From Alteromonas macleodii ATCC 27126 (GTDB lineage: Bacteria; Pseudomonadota; Gammaproteobacteria; Enterobacterales; Alteromonadaceae), in assembly GCF_000172635.2 (NCBI RefSeq), contig NC_018632.1:3782001-3846000 (forward strand): 64,000 nt of DNA. Reading direction: 5' to 3'. Shown here piece by piece: positions 10,573 to 20,333 of this stretch (position 1 is the first letter of the stretch; each line of letters opens with the position of its first letter). The position numbers and the translations under genes were made by a program. The notes under the pieces are model-generated. The model was given only the letters and a program-made list of their open reading frames with translations. It did no database searches and was not told the DNA's origin.

Positions 10573-11193
10573 TTAACCTAGAACGTCTAGAAGCTCTACG
10601 TCAAAGATAAGCGTGCTGTATGGTGCAATAGCTGCGCCCGCACCTTGCTCACCGTAAGCAAGATCATGTGGCACGTATAAACGGTACTTAGCACCTACTT
10701 TCATAAGTTGAAGTGCTTCAGTCCAACCTTTAATTACGCCGCCTACTGGGAATTCAGCTGGCTGGCCGCGCTCGTAAGAGCTGTCAAAAGTGGTACCGTT
10801 AATAAGTGTACCGTGGTAGTGAACACGTACAGTGCTAGCCGCAACTGGTGTTTCACCGTCACCTTCAGCAATAACTTCATACTGAAGACCAGATTCAGTA
10901 ACGGTTACTTCGTCACGCTTCGCATTTTCTTCAAGGTACTTTGTGCCTTCTTCAATAACCGCTTTGCTAGCTTCTTCTTTAGCCGCTTGCATACGCTTGT
11001 GAATTTCGCCGAACGCATCACGTAGTGTGTCGTTATCAACCTGAGGCGCTTGACCTGCGAAGGCGTCTTTTAGGCCAGCTACAACAGCGTCAATCGCTAG
11101 TCCGTCAAACGGATTTGATTGTAATTGTTGACCCATTTGAAAACCAATGCCGTAACTTGCTTGGGTTTCTACTGTATTGAATGTATCAGTCAC
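10573..11193 (-). CDS. fklB: FKBP-type peptidyl-prolyl cis-trans isomerase (FklB-like)
   Basis: Protein-folding isomerase with an N-terminal dimerisation region (about 1-90) and a C-terminal FKBP domain. The FKBP domain shows VRVHYHGTLINGTTFDSS, FPVGGVIKGWTEAL and LAYGEQGAG. The frame is open to 11229, but a GTG at 11193 has AGGAG 5 nt upstream and yields 206 residues, the length of E. coli FklB, with a matching start (TDTFNTVETQASYGIG). There is no signal peptide, so it is cytoplasmic like FklB rather than periplasmic like FkpA. Confidence 0.92.
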   Translation of the reverse strand: MTDTFNTVETQASYGIGFQMGQQLQSNPFDGLAIDAVVAGLKDAFAGQAPQVDNDTLRDAFGEIHKRMQAAKEEASKAVIEEGTKYLEENAKRDEVTVTESGLQYEVIAEGDGETPVAASTVRVHYHGTLINGTTFDSSYERGQPAEFPVGGVIKGWTEALQLMKVGAKYRLYVPHDLAYGEQGAGAAIAPYSTLIFDVELLDVLG

Positions 11194-11426
11194 AAGAACT
11201 CCTGAAATTAAATTACAAATGCAGTACAAATTTCAAACAAAACGCATAACGCGAGAATGTTTCTGCATTTTCCGGTGCAAGAGTGTATCACACCACAAAA
11301 TATCTTGCTTTGAGCAATGTTAACTAGGGTGCAAAAGTATCAAAATGTTGTAAATTATAACCGAAAGTGGTTAGACAAGTCGCAAAGGACACAGTATGGT
11401 TAAGGCCATATATTTAGGAGGATAGC

Positions 11427-14048
11427 ATGCAAACACACTACGATGCTGAACTGAAAGATACCGTTCGATACCTAGGTAAAACCTTAGGTGAAACAATCAA
11501 AAATCAATTGGGTCAAGAGTGGCTAGACCGTATTGAAAAGATTCGTAAAGGCGGCCGAGCTTCTTATCAGGGAGACGCTACATGTAGCGAAGAACTGAAA
11601 GAAACTTTCAAAACAATGTCTGACAGCGATTTGCTTACTGTTGGCCGTGCATTCGCACAATTCTTGAATTTGGGCAACATTGCTGAGCAAGAATACAATG
11701 CGGCAATGAATGTTGATGCGTCTATTGATGCACTATTTAAACACCTAGATAAAGCTGAATTAACAGCTGAAAAAGTGCAGGATGCGGTTGCAAAACTGAA
11801 CATCGATCTTGTACTGACCGCGCACCCAACTGAGGTTACGCGCCGTACACTTATTCACAAACATAAAGAATTGGCGAACTGCCTTCAGGCTATTCACCAA
11901 GAGTCGCTTAATGATGTTGAGCGTAAGAAAATTGAAACCCGTATTGCTGACCTTATTGCACAGGCTTGGCACACTGAAGAAATTCGTTCAGTACGTCCAA
12001 CACCGGTTGATGAGGCACGCTGGGGCTTCTCTGTTATTGAAAACTCATTATGGGAAGCAGTGCCAGACTTTATGCGCGAGCTTGATGGTCGCCTAAACGA
12101 AGATTATGAAGTATCACTGCCACTAGATGCATCTCCCGTTCAGTTTAGCTCTTGGATGGGCGGCGACAGAGACGGCAACCCATTTGTAACGTCAAAAGTG
12201 ACTGAGCAAGTATTATTACTTGCTCGAAAACGTGCGGCCAAGCTTTTCGCGATTGATCTTGACCGCTTGCAAGTTGAGCTTTCAATGTACGACTGCAACG
12301 ACGCGTTACGCGAAAAAGTCGGCGACGCCAACGAGCCGTACCGCGCCCTTCTTCGTCCACTTGTGGACAAGTTCATCGCAACCCGCGATGGCATTAGCGA
12401 CTACTTAGCAGGTAAAAACCCAGATACTTCAAACTGGGTTGAAAGTGATGATGAGCTAATTGAACCACTGATGCTTTGCTACCAGTCACTGTTAGACTGC
12501 GGAATGCAAGTTGTAGCAAACGGTCTGCTGCTAGACACTATTCGTCGTGCTCGTGTATTTGGCATTCACCTTCTGCGCCTTGACGTGCGTCAGGACTCTG
12601 AGCGTCATGCAGACGTTTTCAGCGAACTAACACGCTACCTTGGTCTTGGTGATTATGCTCAGTGGAGCGAAGCCGACAAGCAAGCGTTCTTATTGCGCGA
12701 GCTTGGCTCAAAACGCCCGCTATTCCCTGCTCAATGGGATGCGTCTGATGACGTGAAAGAAGTGCTTGATACCTGTAAGGTAATTGCGAAGCACAGCAAA
12801 CACGGTTTTGGTATCTATATTATCTCTATGGCCAGTGAGCCATCGGACGTTATGGCCGTTCAGCTGCTACTTCAAGAAAGTGGTGTAGATTGGCCAATGC
12901 CAGTGGCGCCATTGTTCGAGACGCTAGACGATTTGAACAACTCGCCTGACGTAATGCGCAAACTTCTGTCTATCGACTGGTATCGCGGTTACGTTAAAGG
13001 TCGTCAATTCGTTATGATTGGTTATTCAGATTCAGCCAAAGACGCAGGTGCACTTGCTGCGGGCTGGGCTCAATACCAATCACAAGAAGCCTTGGTTGCG
13101 ATTGCTGATGAGTTTGATGTGAGCTTGACCCTATTCCACGGCCGCGGCGGTACAATTGGTCGTGGTGGCTTGCCAGCACATGCTGCTATTTACTCTCAGC
13201 CTCCTGGCTCACTAGACGGCGGCTTCCGTGTAACTGAGCAAGGCGAAACTATTCGCTATAAATTCGGTATGCCTAAGCTGGCTAAACGCAGCCTAGGTAT
13301 TTACGCCAGCGCCATAATTGAAGCCATGTTATTCCCGCCTCCGGCACCAAAAGAAGAATGGCGAGAGCTTATAACTGCAATGGCAGCCCAAGGTCGCGAT
13401 AACTACCGTGCAACCGTGCGTCACGATAAAGAGTTCGTGCCTTACTTCCGTGTTGCAACGCCAGAGCAAGAGTTAGGCAAACTACCACTAGGTAGTCGCC
13501 CAGCGAAGCGTAAGCCACAAGGTGGTATTGAGAGCCTACGCGCGATTCCATGGATATTTGCTTGGGCACAAACCCGTTTGGTACTGCCAAGCTGGTTAGG
13601 CGTTATGCGCGCTATCGATAGCGTGAAGACACCGGAAAATGAAAAAGTGGTTAACGAGATGTTCAGCGAATGGCCGTTCTATCGTTCACGTCTTTCAATG
13701 CTGGACATGGTGTTCCATAAAGCCGATCCGCGAATCAGCGAAGCTTATGATGAGCGCTTGGTACCCAAAGAGCTCAAACACTTTGGAGAAGCATTGCGTA
13801 GCGAGCTTAAAGAAAGCATCTCGTCGCTGTTGGCTATAACCGGTGACGGCGACATCATGAAAAACGACCCGCAGGGTAAAGAGTCTATGGAGATCCGCGC
13901 AGCATATCTTCAGCCCCTTCACTACCTGCAAATTGAGCTTCTGGATCGTATTCGTAAAGCCGGTGACGATGCACAAAACACCAGCCTAGAGCGTGCCATG
14001 ATGGTTACCATCGCGGGTATTGCAATTGGTATGCGTAATACAGGCTAG
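11427..14048 (+). CDS. ppc: Phosphoenolpyruvate carboxylase
   Basis: Anaplerotic enzyme making oxaloacetate from PEP and bicarbonate. The 873-residue length fits bacterial PEPC. Both signature motifs are present: VLTAHPTEVTRRT near residue 132 (catalytic His) and FHGRGGTIGRGG near residue 570. The C-terminus ends MRNTG, the inhibitor-site tail typical of the family. A strong AGGAGG precedes the ATG. Monocistronic with its own terminator; mdh lies convergently next to it, so two oxaloacetate enzymes are neighbours. Confidence 0.98.
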   Translation: MQTHYDAELKDTVRYLGKTLGETIKNQLGQEWLDRIEKIRKGGRASYQGDATCSEELKETFKTMSDSDLLTVGRAFAQFLNLGNIAEQEYNAAMNVDASIDALFKHLDKAELTAEKVQDAVAKLNIDLVLTAHPTEVTRRTLIHKHKELANCLQAIHQESLNDVERKKIETRIADLIAQAWHTEEIRSVRPTPVDEARWGFSVIENSLWEAVPDFMRELDGRLNEDYEVSLPLDASPVQFSSWMGGDRDGNPFVTSKVTEQVLLLARKRAAKLFAIDLDRLQVELSMYDCNDALREKVGDANEPYRALLRPLVDKFIATRDGISDYLAGKNPDTSNWVESDDELIEPLMLCYQSLLDCGMQVVANGLLLDTIRRARVFGIHLLRLDVRQDSERHADVFSELTRYLGLGDYAQWSEADKQAFLLRELGSKRPLFPAQWDASDDVKEVLDTCKVIAKHSKHGFGIYIISMASEPSDVMAVQLLLQESGVDWPMPVAPLFETLDDLNNSPDVMRKLLSIDWYRGYVKGRQFVMIGYSDSAKDAGALAAGWAQYQSQEALVAIADEFDVSLTLFHGRGGTIGRGGLPAHAAIYSQPPGSLDGGFRVTEQGETIRYKFGMPKLAKRSLGIYASAIIEAMLFPPPAPKEEWRELITAMAAQGRDNYRATVRHDKEFVPYFRVATPEQELGKLPLGSRPAKRKPQGGIESLRAIPWIFAWAQTRLVLPSWLGVMRAIDSVKTPENEKVVNEMFSEWPFYRSRLSMLDMVFHKADPRISEAYDERLVPKELKHFGEALRSELKESISSLLAITGDGDIMKNDPQGKESMEIRAAYLQPLHYLQIELLDRIRKAGDDAQNTSLERAMMVTIAGIAIGMRNTG

Positions 14049-14077
14049 AGCCCAAGTTAACGCTTAACGTTATTATG

Positions 14078-14107
14078 AAAAGCCTGCTCAATGAGCAGGC
14101 TTTTTTT
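14078..14107 (+). terminator. Terminator of ppc
   Basis: A near-perfect stem AAAAGCCTGCTCA / TGAGCAGGCTTTT is followed by a seven-T run, 30 bp after the ppc stop. Confidence 0.92.
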
Positions 14108-14125
14108 GTAGTGTCTTAAATGCAA

Positions 14126-14161
14126 AAAAGGCTGGGTACATAGGAACGTATCCAGCCTTTT
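14126..14161 (-). terminator. Terminator of mdh
   Basis: A 14-bp stem (AAAAGGCTGGGTAC against GTATCCAGCCTTTT, one mismatch) has an 8-nt loop and a T run on the minus strand. It lies 35 bp after the mdh stop. Confidence 0.85.
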
Positions 14162-14195
14162 CTAGCGGATGCTAGTACATCCGCTTCAGGCGTTA

Positions 14196-15134
14196 TTAGC
14201 CGTTTACGAAGTCTACGCCTAGCTTGATGTCGCCACGTAGGCCTTCAAGCATGTCGTTTTTCGCTTTTTCTTCAAATGCGCTTAGCTCGCCGTATGGCAA
14301 GATTTCTTCAACACCGTTTGCGCCTAGGCGAACTGGATGTGCAAAGAATGCTGCGTCGTCGCTGTCGTCAGTTTGTACATAAGTGTACTCAACCACGTTC
14401 TCGCCTTGCATTGCTGCAACTAGAGATAGACAGAAGCGTGCCGCTGCTTGACCCATTGATAGGGTTGCAGAACCGCCGCCCGCTTTAGCTTCAACAACTT
14501 CAGTACCCGCGTTTTGGATACGAGTAGTTAGGCTAGCAACTTCTTCGTCTGTGAACTCTACACCTTCAACTTGTGAAAGTAGAGGAAGGATAGTTGTACC
14601 AGAGTGACCACCGATTACCGGTACGTGCACAGAAGATACGTCCACACCTTTAAGTTCAGCAACAAACGTTTCAGCACGGATAACGTCTAGTGTCGTTACA
14701 CCGAAAAGCTTGTTCTTGTCGTAAACGCCTTTAGCTTTTAGCGTTTCAGCTGCAATAGCAACAGTAGTGTTAACTGGGTTAGTGATGATACCAACACACG
14801 CGTTCGGGCAGTTATCAGCTACACCTTCGATTAGGTTTTTAACAATGCCGGCGTTGATGTTGAATAGATCAGAACGATCCATACCTGGCTTACGAGGCAT
14901 ACCCGCTGGAATTAGAACAACGTCTGCTCCAGTTAGTGCATCAGCTAGGTCATCTTTACCGTGACCGGTTACTTTTACCGCAGTGGGGATGTGGCTCAAA
15001 TCAACGGCAACACCAGGAACAACTGGCGCTACGTCGTAAAGCGCTAAATCTGAACCTGCTGGCAATTGTGTTTTCAACAACAAAGACAGCGCCTGACCAA
15101 TACCACCGGCAGCACCTAACACGGCTACTTTCAT
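14196..15134 (-). CDS. mdh: Malate dehydrogenase (NAD)
   Basis: TCA-cycle enzyme interconverting malate and oxaloacetate. The 312 residues equal the length of E. coli Mdh. Visible are the Rossmann motif GAAGGIGQA at residues 7-15, the substrate-binding loop [15 protein letters not shown], and the catalytic His in [18 protein letters not shown] precedes the ATG. It is divergent from argR, a common arrangement in gammaproteobacteria. Confidence 0.98.
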   Translation of the reverse strand: MKVAVLGAAGGIGQALSLLLKTQLPAGSDLALYDVAPVVPGVAVDLSHIPTAVKVTGHGKDDLADALTGADVVLIPAGMPRKPGMDRSDLFNINAGIVKNLIEGVADNCPNACVGIITNPVNTTVAIAAETLKAKGVYDKNKLFGVTTLDVIRAETFVAELKGVDVSSVHVPVIGGHSGTTILPLLSQVEGVEFTDEEVASLTTRIQNAGTEVVEAKAGGGSATLSMGQAAARFCLSLVAAMQGENVVEYTYVQTDDSDDAAFFAHPVRLGANGVEEILPYGELSAFEEKAKNDMLEGLRGDIKLGVDFVNG

Positions 15135-15244
15135 ACCATTTCTCCTATGGGATTACTTCACGTATTTAAACGGAACGTCACACTAATGCAACGCGGGGGA
15201 AAACTCAATCACCGGATCGTCTTATTAACGTTATTTATGGCGAT

Positions 15245-15282
15245 TTTATCTCGATATTCATTATCATGAATGATTATGCAAA
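15245..15282. promoter_or_regulatory. Tandem ARG boxes (ArgR operator)
   Basis: Two sites resemble the ArgR consensus WNTGAATWWWWATTCANW. The right one (15265-15282) has TGAAT and ATGCA half-sites separated by 4 nt, one core mismatch. The left one (15245-15262) has an exact ATTCA half-site and a degenerate partner. The two 18-bp boxes are 2 bp apart. They lie about 90 bp upstream of argR, so autoregulation is likely; an effect on divergent mdh is possible. Confidence 0.6.
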
Positions 15283-15370
15283 GAAATTGCGCAAAGTCTA
15301 CCTGTACGGCACAATATACGCATACTAAATATAATTCCTAACGATAACCCTAAAAAAGAAAAGAGCGCTA

Positions 15371-15835
15371 ATGGCAAACGCAAAACAAGAGCTACTCATC
15401 AAAGCTTTTAAAGAAATTCTTAAAGCAGAAAGTTACGGTTCACAGGGCGAAATTGTTGATGCATTAAAAGCACAAGGCTTCGACAACATCAGCCAATCTA
15501 AAATCTCTAGAATGCTAAGCAAATTCGGCGCGGTACGCACGCGAAATGCCCGAGGTGATATGGTGTATTGCTTGCCTCCAGAGCTAGGTATGCCTACGGC
15601 TAAAAGCCCTCTTAAACAGCTGGTACTGGATATCGTTCACAACAACGTAATGGTAATCATTAGAACCAGCCCTGGTGCTGCACAGCTTATTGCGCGCTTG
15701 CTTGACTCATTAAGTAAGAAAGACGGAGTTTTGGGCACCATTGCAGGTGACGACACTATTTTCATCGCGCCAGCGGATGTGTCTAGAATTGAAGAACTAA
15801 GACAGCGTGTTGAAGACCTGTTTGAGAACGTTTAG
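15371..15835 (+). CDS. argR: Arginine repressor ArgR
   Basis: Arginine-responsive hexameric DNA-binding regulator of arginine metabolism. The 154-residue protein has an N-terminal winged helix with [22 protein letters not shown] (split here as SQSKISRML and GAVRTRNA motifs) and a C-terminal arginine-binding/oligomerisation domain with SPGAAQLIA and [11 protein letters not shown] (the GDD arginine-contact motif). The ribosome site is weak. Candidate operators lie in its promoter. Confidence 0.96.
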   Translation: MANAKQELLIKAFKEILKAESYGSQGEIVDALKAQGFDNISQSKISRMLSKFGAVRTRNARGDMVYCLPPELGMPTAKSPLKQLVLDIVHNNVMVIIRTSPGAAQLIARLLDSLSKKDGVLGTIAGDDTIFIAPADVSRIEELRQRVEDLFENV

Positions 15836-15855
15836 GTAGCCACGCTTTTAAAACG

Positions 15856-15876
15856 GTGCCCTCTCATTGAGGGCAC
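15856..15876. terminator. Bidirectional hairpin between argR and the DJ-1 gene
   Basis: A perfect 8-bp stem GTGCCCTC / GAGGGCAC with a 5-nt loop lies between convergent genes. The minus strand has a short TTTT after it; the plus strand has no clear T run. Confidence 0.5.
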
Positions 15877-15900
15877 TATATATTCTGCTGTTCGCTGACG

Positions 15901-16584
15901 CTAACTCAATAGCTTAATCAGCGCATCGGCTGCTGGTCGTGATGACGGCGGATTCTGTCCCGTCACCAGTAACCCGTCGGTACACACTTTTACAGCAAAA
16001 TTGTCGGCGCTCTCATACTTACCGCCTTTTTTAACCAGTTCATCTTCAACCAGATAAGGCACTACGTCTGTAAGTTCCATTGCAGCTTCTTCACTGTTTG
16101 AAAATCCGGTAACAGATTTTCCCTCAACCAGGTATTTGCCATCAGGCGTTTTAACGTCTTTAAGCACAATTGGCGCGTGACATACTGCCCCAACGGGTTT
16201 ATTAGCTGCGATAGTGTCTTCGATTAGTTTTATCGAGTGCACATTGTCAGAAAGGTCCCACAACGGACCGTGTCCCCCTGGATAGAACACCGCGTCAAAC
16301 TCTTCAGCTCTCACATCTTCAAGCGGAATAGTCGACGCTATAGCGCTACGCGCCAGCTCATCTTTCGTATATCGCATAGCGTCATCGGTCATTGCATCGT
16401 CAGCCAGACTATTGGGATCGATAGGCACTTGCCCTCCCATGGGTGACGCCAAAGTTATCGTATATCCTTGGTCTTTAAATGCGTAGTACGGCGCAGCAAA
16501 CTCTTCCAACCACATGCCTGTCTTTTTGCCGGTATCACCCATAATTTCGTGAGATGTCATTACCATTAGCATACGTTTTGACAT
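15901..16584 (-). CDS. DJ-1/PfpI family protein (type 1 glutamine amidotransferase-like)
   Basis: A 227-residue cytoplasmic protein of the DJ-1/PfpI/Hsp31 superfamily. It has the nucleophile elbow GAVCHAP (Cys about residue 138), the adjacent YPGGHGPLWDL motif, and an acidic residue in the N-terminal GKKTGMWLEE segment that could complete the site. Relatives act as glyoxalase III-type deglycases, chaperones or amidases; which applies here cannot be told. AGGAGG lies just upstream of the ATG. Single-gene unit. Confidence 0.88.
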   Translation of the reverse strand: MSKRMLMVMTSHEIMGDTGKKTGMWLEEFAAPYYAFKDQGYTITLASPMGGQVPIDPNSLADDAMTDDAMRYTKDELARSAIASTIPLEDVRAEEFDAVFYPGGHGPLWDLSDNVHSIKLIEDTIAANKPVGAVCHAPIVLKDVKTPDGKYLVEGKSVTGFSNSEEAAMELTDVVPYLVEDELVKKGGKYESADNFAVKVCTDGLLVTGQNPPSSRPAADALIKLLS

Positions 16585-16705
16585 AAGCCCTCCTTGCGAG
16601 CATTTAAAAATTTGTCGTCAATTACTTCGGCTAATGTACGTAGTTAGATCATTAAAAAAGCGGAGGATCGTTTGATTGCATGATTGTGAGATTAATGGCG
16701 GGCAT

Positions 16706-16740
16706 AAAAAAGTGCCACTTCCTGTTAAGGAGAGTGGCAC
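16706..16740 (-). terminator. Terminator of the TonB-dependent receptor gene
   Basis: The stem GTGCCACT / AGTGGCAC (16712-16719, 16733-16740) is followed on the minus strand by a six-T run. Confidence 0.82.
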
Positions 16741-16777
16741 CTAACACTACAACTTGTAGCTAGTGTTTTTCTACAGC

Positions 16778-19700
16778 TTAGAAGCGGTAGTTAACACCTA
16801 CGCGGATTTCCCAAAGTGAAGGAGCGCGAGAAACGCTCTGCTCTGGTCTTGAGAATGCGCTGTACTCATACTGACCTGCATCATTGATATCTGCAGCTAG
16901 AACTTCATCACCACCGAATGTACCTTGACGGAATACACCCCATTGGTCGTTGATAAGGTTAGTTACGTTCTCAATGATAAAGAATGCATTTGCACTGTGG
17001 CCTTCATAGAAACCTGGTAGCTCTTGCGAGATACGTAGGTCAGCTTTAAACCACCAATCAGCAGTTTGACTGTTACGTTCTAGGATTTCGCCACGCTCAA
17101 AGCCATGGTCATCAACCCAACGGTTGAATTCAGCTTCAGCAACCTCAGCAGACTGAATCACTTCGCCGTCATCATTAAGTTGATCTACGAACACAACATT
17201 TGCATCGTTCAACTCAGGAATGTAGATAAGTTGACGAGCGTCTGCAGCATCCCAACCAAACGCATCGTTGTTGCTGTAAACGTAAGAGAAAGGCTTACCT
17301 TCGTTAGCAGTTGCGAATAGGTTGAAGCGAGTAGCATAACCGTCGAAGAACTCAGCTGTGTAACCAATTGAGAAGTTGAAACGGTTGCCAACAGCGTAGT
17401 CAGAAGTTGCAGCTGCAGGGTTGTTTGGATCGCTAGTTGCAAAGTTTGTGTAGTTAGAGAAAGCTACAGAGCTTGTCATTGGGTTTGCATCTTCTGCATC
17501 AACGTATGCATATGACGCAGCCATGTCAAAGCCATTATCCCACTCTTTGCTAACACCAACAGATAGTACTACTGAGCTACCGTCACCGCCGTCTACATTA
17601 TCAAGGATAAAGTCTGAACCAGTCCAACGGCTTGGATCGATTGCTGTATAGATAGTACGGCCGTCGAAACGTGTTTCACCAGAATCAACGAGCAGCGCAT
17701 CACGAACAATGGCCGAATCTTGACGATCTGTGTAGATAACATCAGCGTTAACTAGGTAGTCGCCCGGCGCGATGTACGTAAAGCCCAACGCGTATTTCCA
17801 CTCTGAAGGAATCTCAAAGTCTGGTGCAGTCGCATTTGTGTTACCGTCACCGTCAGTGATGCTAGTATTTGCAACTTCGTCAAACATATCCTGTGGAATG
17901 TCGAAGATTGGACGACCTTCGCCAGTAAGAGGAACGTCAAATAAAGATGTAACACCTGAAGTCCAGCCAGTGATGTCACCCTCACGAACACCAATGTTAG
18001 TCACACCGTCGTTTGAGTAAGCATTTGAAATCCAAACGTTCGGGTTACCGCCAGAGTATAGACCCAAGCCACCGCGTAGTTCTAAATCTTCATTCACTGT
18101 GTAAGTGAAACCAAAACGTGGCTGAAGAAGGTCAATGCCGTCAACGTTTGCAGTGTTAGCGAAGCCGTAACGCTCGGTGAAGTTTTCATTCAAACGAGGT
18201 GTGTCATCAGAGCTGTAAGTATCGTAACGAAGACCAGCCATAATCTTAAGATCATCTGTAAGATAGAACTCATCTTGAATGTAGTACGTTGTTACGTCGT
18301 AAGCGAATGATGCACCTGCGTCAGCTGGGTTATTAGTACCCGCAGAGTTGTTGTAGTAAATACGATCAACAAGACCAGCTTCGAAGTCAGCGATGCTGTC
18401 GAAACGGTATTCACCTACAGTGTGCTGCATAAACAAGTTAAATACGTCAGTTTCTTCGTACTCAACACCAGCTGTAATTTGGTGGTCACCGTAGAAGTAA
18501 GTACCCGCCAACTTAAAGTTGAACACTTCGTAGTTTAGCTGGTTTGACTGACGAGAGTCATCAGGACCGATATAAATTCGACCGCCGTCTTCAGTAGCGA
18601 TTTGAGCTTCAGCGAAACCTGATGCTGCATCTAGCGACTGCTGGCGGTTGTCTAGATCTGTGTGACCTACACGAAGCTCAGTTGAGAAGTCATCGCTCCA
18701 GTTAGAGAATAATGAACCTACAACGTTAGTAAGTTCAGCACCACGCTCATAGAAGTGGTTGCTAAGAGACAGGTTGCTAGAACCGGTATCAGACTGACTT
18801 ACACTGAAACCATCGTTCCAGTTGTACATTAGTGACGCACGGTGGTCAGCATTAATGTTCCAGTCTAGTTTAATAAGGATTTTTTCATCTTCAACTGGTG
18901 CTGAACCTGGTGTACCACCAACATCGTAACCATAAACACGTTGAGCAATTTCAGTTACTTGGTCAATATCATCCTGAGTTACACGATTACCTAGTGCGTT
19001 GTAATCATATAATTGAACGCCTTCAAGTTTCTCGTATGCAGCAAAAAGGAATAGGTTGTCTTTGATAAGCGGAAGGCCAACGTTGAAACCATAGCGCTTT
19101 TCAGTGTAGTTACCGTTATCACGAACAACACTGTCAGCTTCATCACCACGGTAAGAGTCAGACGTAAAGTCGTAGAAAACACCGCCATGAACTTCGTTAG
19201 AACCAGACTTGGTTACAGCGTTGATGTTACACGCAGTAAAACCACCGTACTCAACGTCAAATGGCGCAAGTTCAACAGCAACTTGCTGAATTGCGTCGTA
19301 TGAGAACGGCATACGTTCTGTTGGGAAGCCATTGCTGTTTAGACCAAAGTTGTCATTCATTCGAATACCATCTAGGGTCAAGCTGTTGTTACGCGGGCTT
19401 GCGCCACCACAGCTAATAGAGTCGTTGAAGCTTTCGTCAACGAATACTCGAGGGTCAACACGCACGATGTCACCGATACTACGGTTTATTGCAGGTGTAT
19501 TTTCTAGTGCTTCAAGATTGAATACAGTTTGTGGGCCTGTTGCACCAAATGCAGTTGCTGTTAGCGCACTACCGCTTACAGAGATAACTTCAATATCACT
19601 TGCGTCTTCTAGAGTAAGGTTAACGCCAAATGGGTTACCTAGTTCTAAGAAAACACTATCTACCGTTGTATCTTGATACTGGTCTGAATCAACAATGATT

Positions 19701-19948
19701 CTGTAAGGACCACCTACGCGAAGTCCGCGAAGGTTAAATGTACCGTTTGCTCCCACTACTACTTCACGCACAGTGCCAGTAGGTTCGTGGATTACTGTAA
19801 CAGATGTTCCCGCAGCAGGTGCACCTGTAGGGGTAAGGATGCGGCCTTCCATTGCAGATGACGTTTCTTGCGCCATTGCAGTGGTAGACAAACCGATTGA
19901 CAGCGCAACCGCAGCCGCAATGCGACTGAATTTAGCTGATGAGCTCAT
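16778..19948 (-). CDS. Oar-like TonB-dependent outer-membrane receptor
   Basis: A 1056-residue outer-membrane protein with a Sec signal (cleavage expected after TTAMAQ). It continues with an N-terminal carboxypeptidase-regulatory-like Ig domain (about 30-110: EGRILTPTGAPAAG), a plug domain (about 130-250) and a long beta-barrel ending in VNYRF with a terminal Phe. The lack of a clear TonB box at the extreme N-terminus and the Ig domain fit the Oar/OmpA-related group common in Alteromonas, used for uptake of large or complex substrates. The substrate is unknown. AAGGGA lies upstream of the ATG. It has its own terminator. A 12-bp palindrome sits about 190 bp upstream. Confidence 0.92.
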   Translation of the reverse strand: MSSSAKFSRIAAAVALSIGLSTTAMAQETSSAMEGRILTPTGAPAAGTSVTVIHEPTGTVREVVVGANGTFNLRGLRVGGPYRIIVDSDQYQDTTVDSVFLELGNPFGVNLTLEDASDIEVISVSGSALTATAFGATGPQTVFNLEALENTPAINRSIGDIVRVDPRVFVDESFNDSISCGGASPRNNSLTLDGIRMNDNFGLNSNGFPTERMPFSYDAIQQVAVELAPFDVEYGGFTACNINAVTKSGSNEVHGGVFYDFTSDSYRGDEADSVVRDNGNYTEKRYGFNVGLPLIKDNLFLFAAYEKLEGVQLYDYNALGNRVTQDDIDQVTEIAQRVYGYDVGGTPGSAPVEDEKILIKLDWNINADHRASLMYNWNDGFSVSQSDTGSSNLSLSNHFYERGAELTNVVGSLFSNWSDDFSTELRVGHTDLDNRQQSLDAASGFAEAQIATEDGGRIYIGPDDSRQSNQLNYEVFNFKLAGTYFYGDHQITAGVEYEETDVFNLFMQHTVGEYRFDSIADFEAGLVDRIYYNNSAGTNNPADAGASFAYDVTTYYIQDEFYLTDDLKIMAGLRYDTYSSDDTPRLNENFTERYGFANTANVDGIDLLQPRFGFTYTVNEDLELRGGLGLYSGGNPNVWISNAYSNDGVTNIGVREGDITGWTSGVTSLFDVPLTGEGRPIFDIPQDMFDEVANTSITDGDGNTNATAPDFEIPSEWKYALGFTYIAPGDYLVNADVIYTDRQDSAIVRDALLVDSGETRFDGRTIYTAIDPSRWTGSDFILDNVDGGDGSSVVLSVGVSKEWDNGFDMAASYAYVDAEDANPMTSSVAFSNYTNFATSDPNNPAAATSDYAVGNRFNFSIGYTAEFFDGYATRFNLFATANEGKPFSYVYSNNDAFGWDAADARQLIYIPELNDANVVFVDQLNDDGEVIQSAEVAEAEFNRWVDDHGFERGEILERNSQTADWWFKADLRISQELPGFYEGHSANAFFIIENVTNLINDQWGVFRQGTFGGDEVLAADINDAGQYEYSAFSRPEQSVSRAPSLWEIRVGVNYRF

Positions 19949-20333
19949 GTGTGTGTTTCCCTTTTTGTTTAAAATTCTTTTTTACTCGGTCTAGTGTAGT
20001 GCAAAAAATACCACATCAAACCTATGACTTAATCAGAACCGGACAAATTGTCGTAAAGATTCATGTCAGATTTATTACAATTTTACATTTTTATTTAACA
20101 GCAATCGCCCGAGGCTATTGAGTTTGCAAAATAATACTTGACCATATGGTCAGGTTAATTTACTTGTTATTATTATTGTCAATCTGCGACGAATAGCTGA
20201 TTCTATTCTTGGCAGATATGCTACTAATAAACAGCGTTTAATAAAAATCAGGTTTACTCATAAAAATACATAATTTTTCAATGAGTTAACACAATAAAAT
20301 AAATTTACCTATTGCAATAAATAACCTTAACTG
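19949..20333. other. Divergent intergenic region between the TonB receptor and the PhnD-like gene
   Basis: AT-rich, without a gene. It should contain both divergent promoters. The only distinct element I see is a perfect palindrome at 20140-20151. Confidence 0.5.
20140..20151. promoter_or_regulatory. 12-bp palindrome GACCATATGGTC
   Basis: A perfect palindrome flanked by T and A (TGACCATATGGTCA), 182 bp before the PhnD-like gene and 192 bp before the TonB receptor. Two similar GAC-N6-GTC sites occur at 24251-24286. Candidate operator; regulator unknown. Confidence 0.45.

Noticed and set aside
14164..14183. Hairpin GCGGATG / CATCCGC next to the mdh stop
   Set aside because: No T run and no GGA in the loop; the stronger mdh terminator lies just beyond it.
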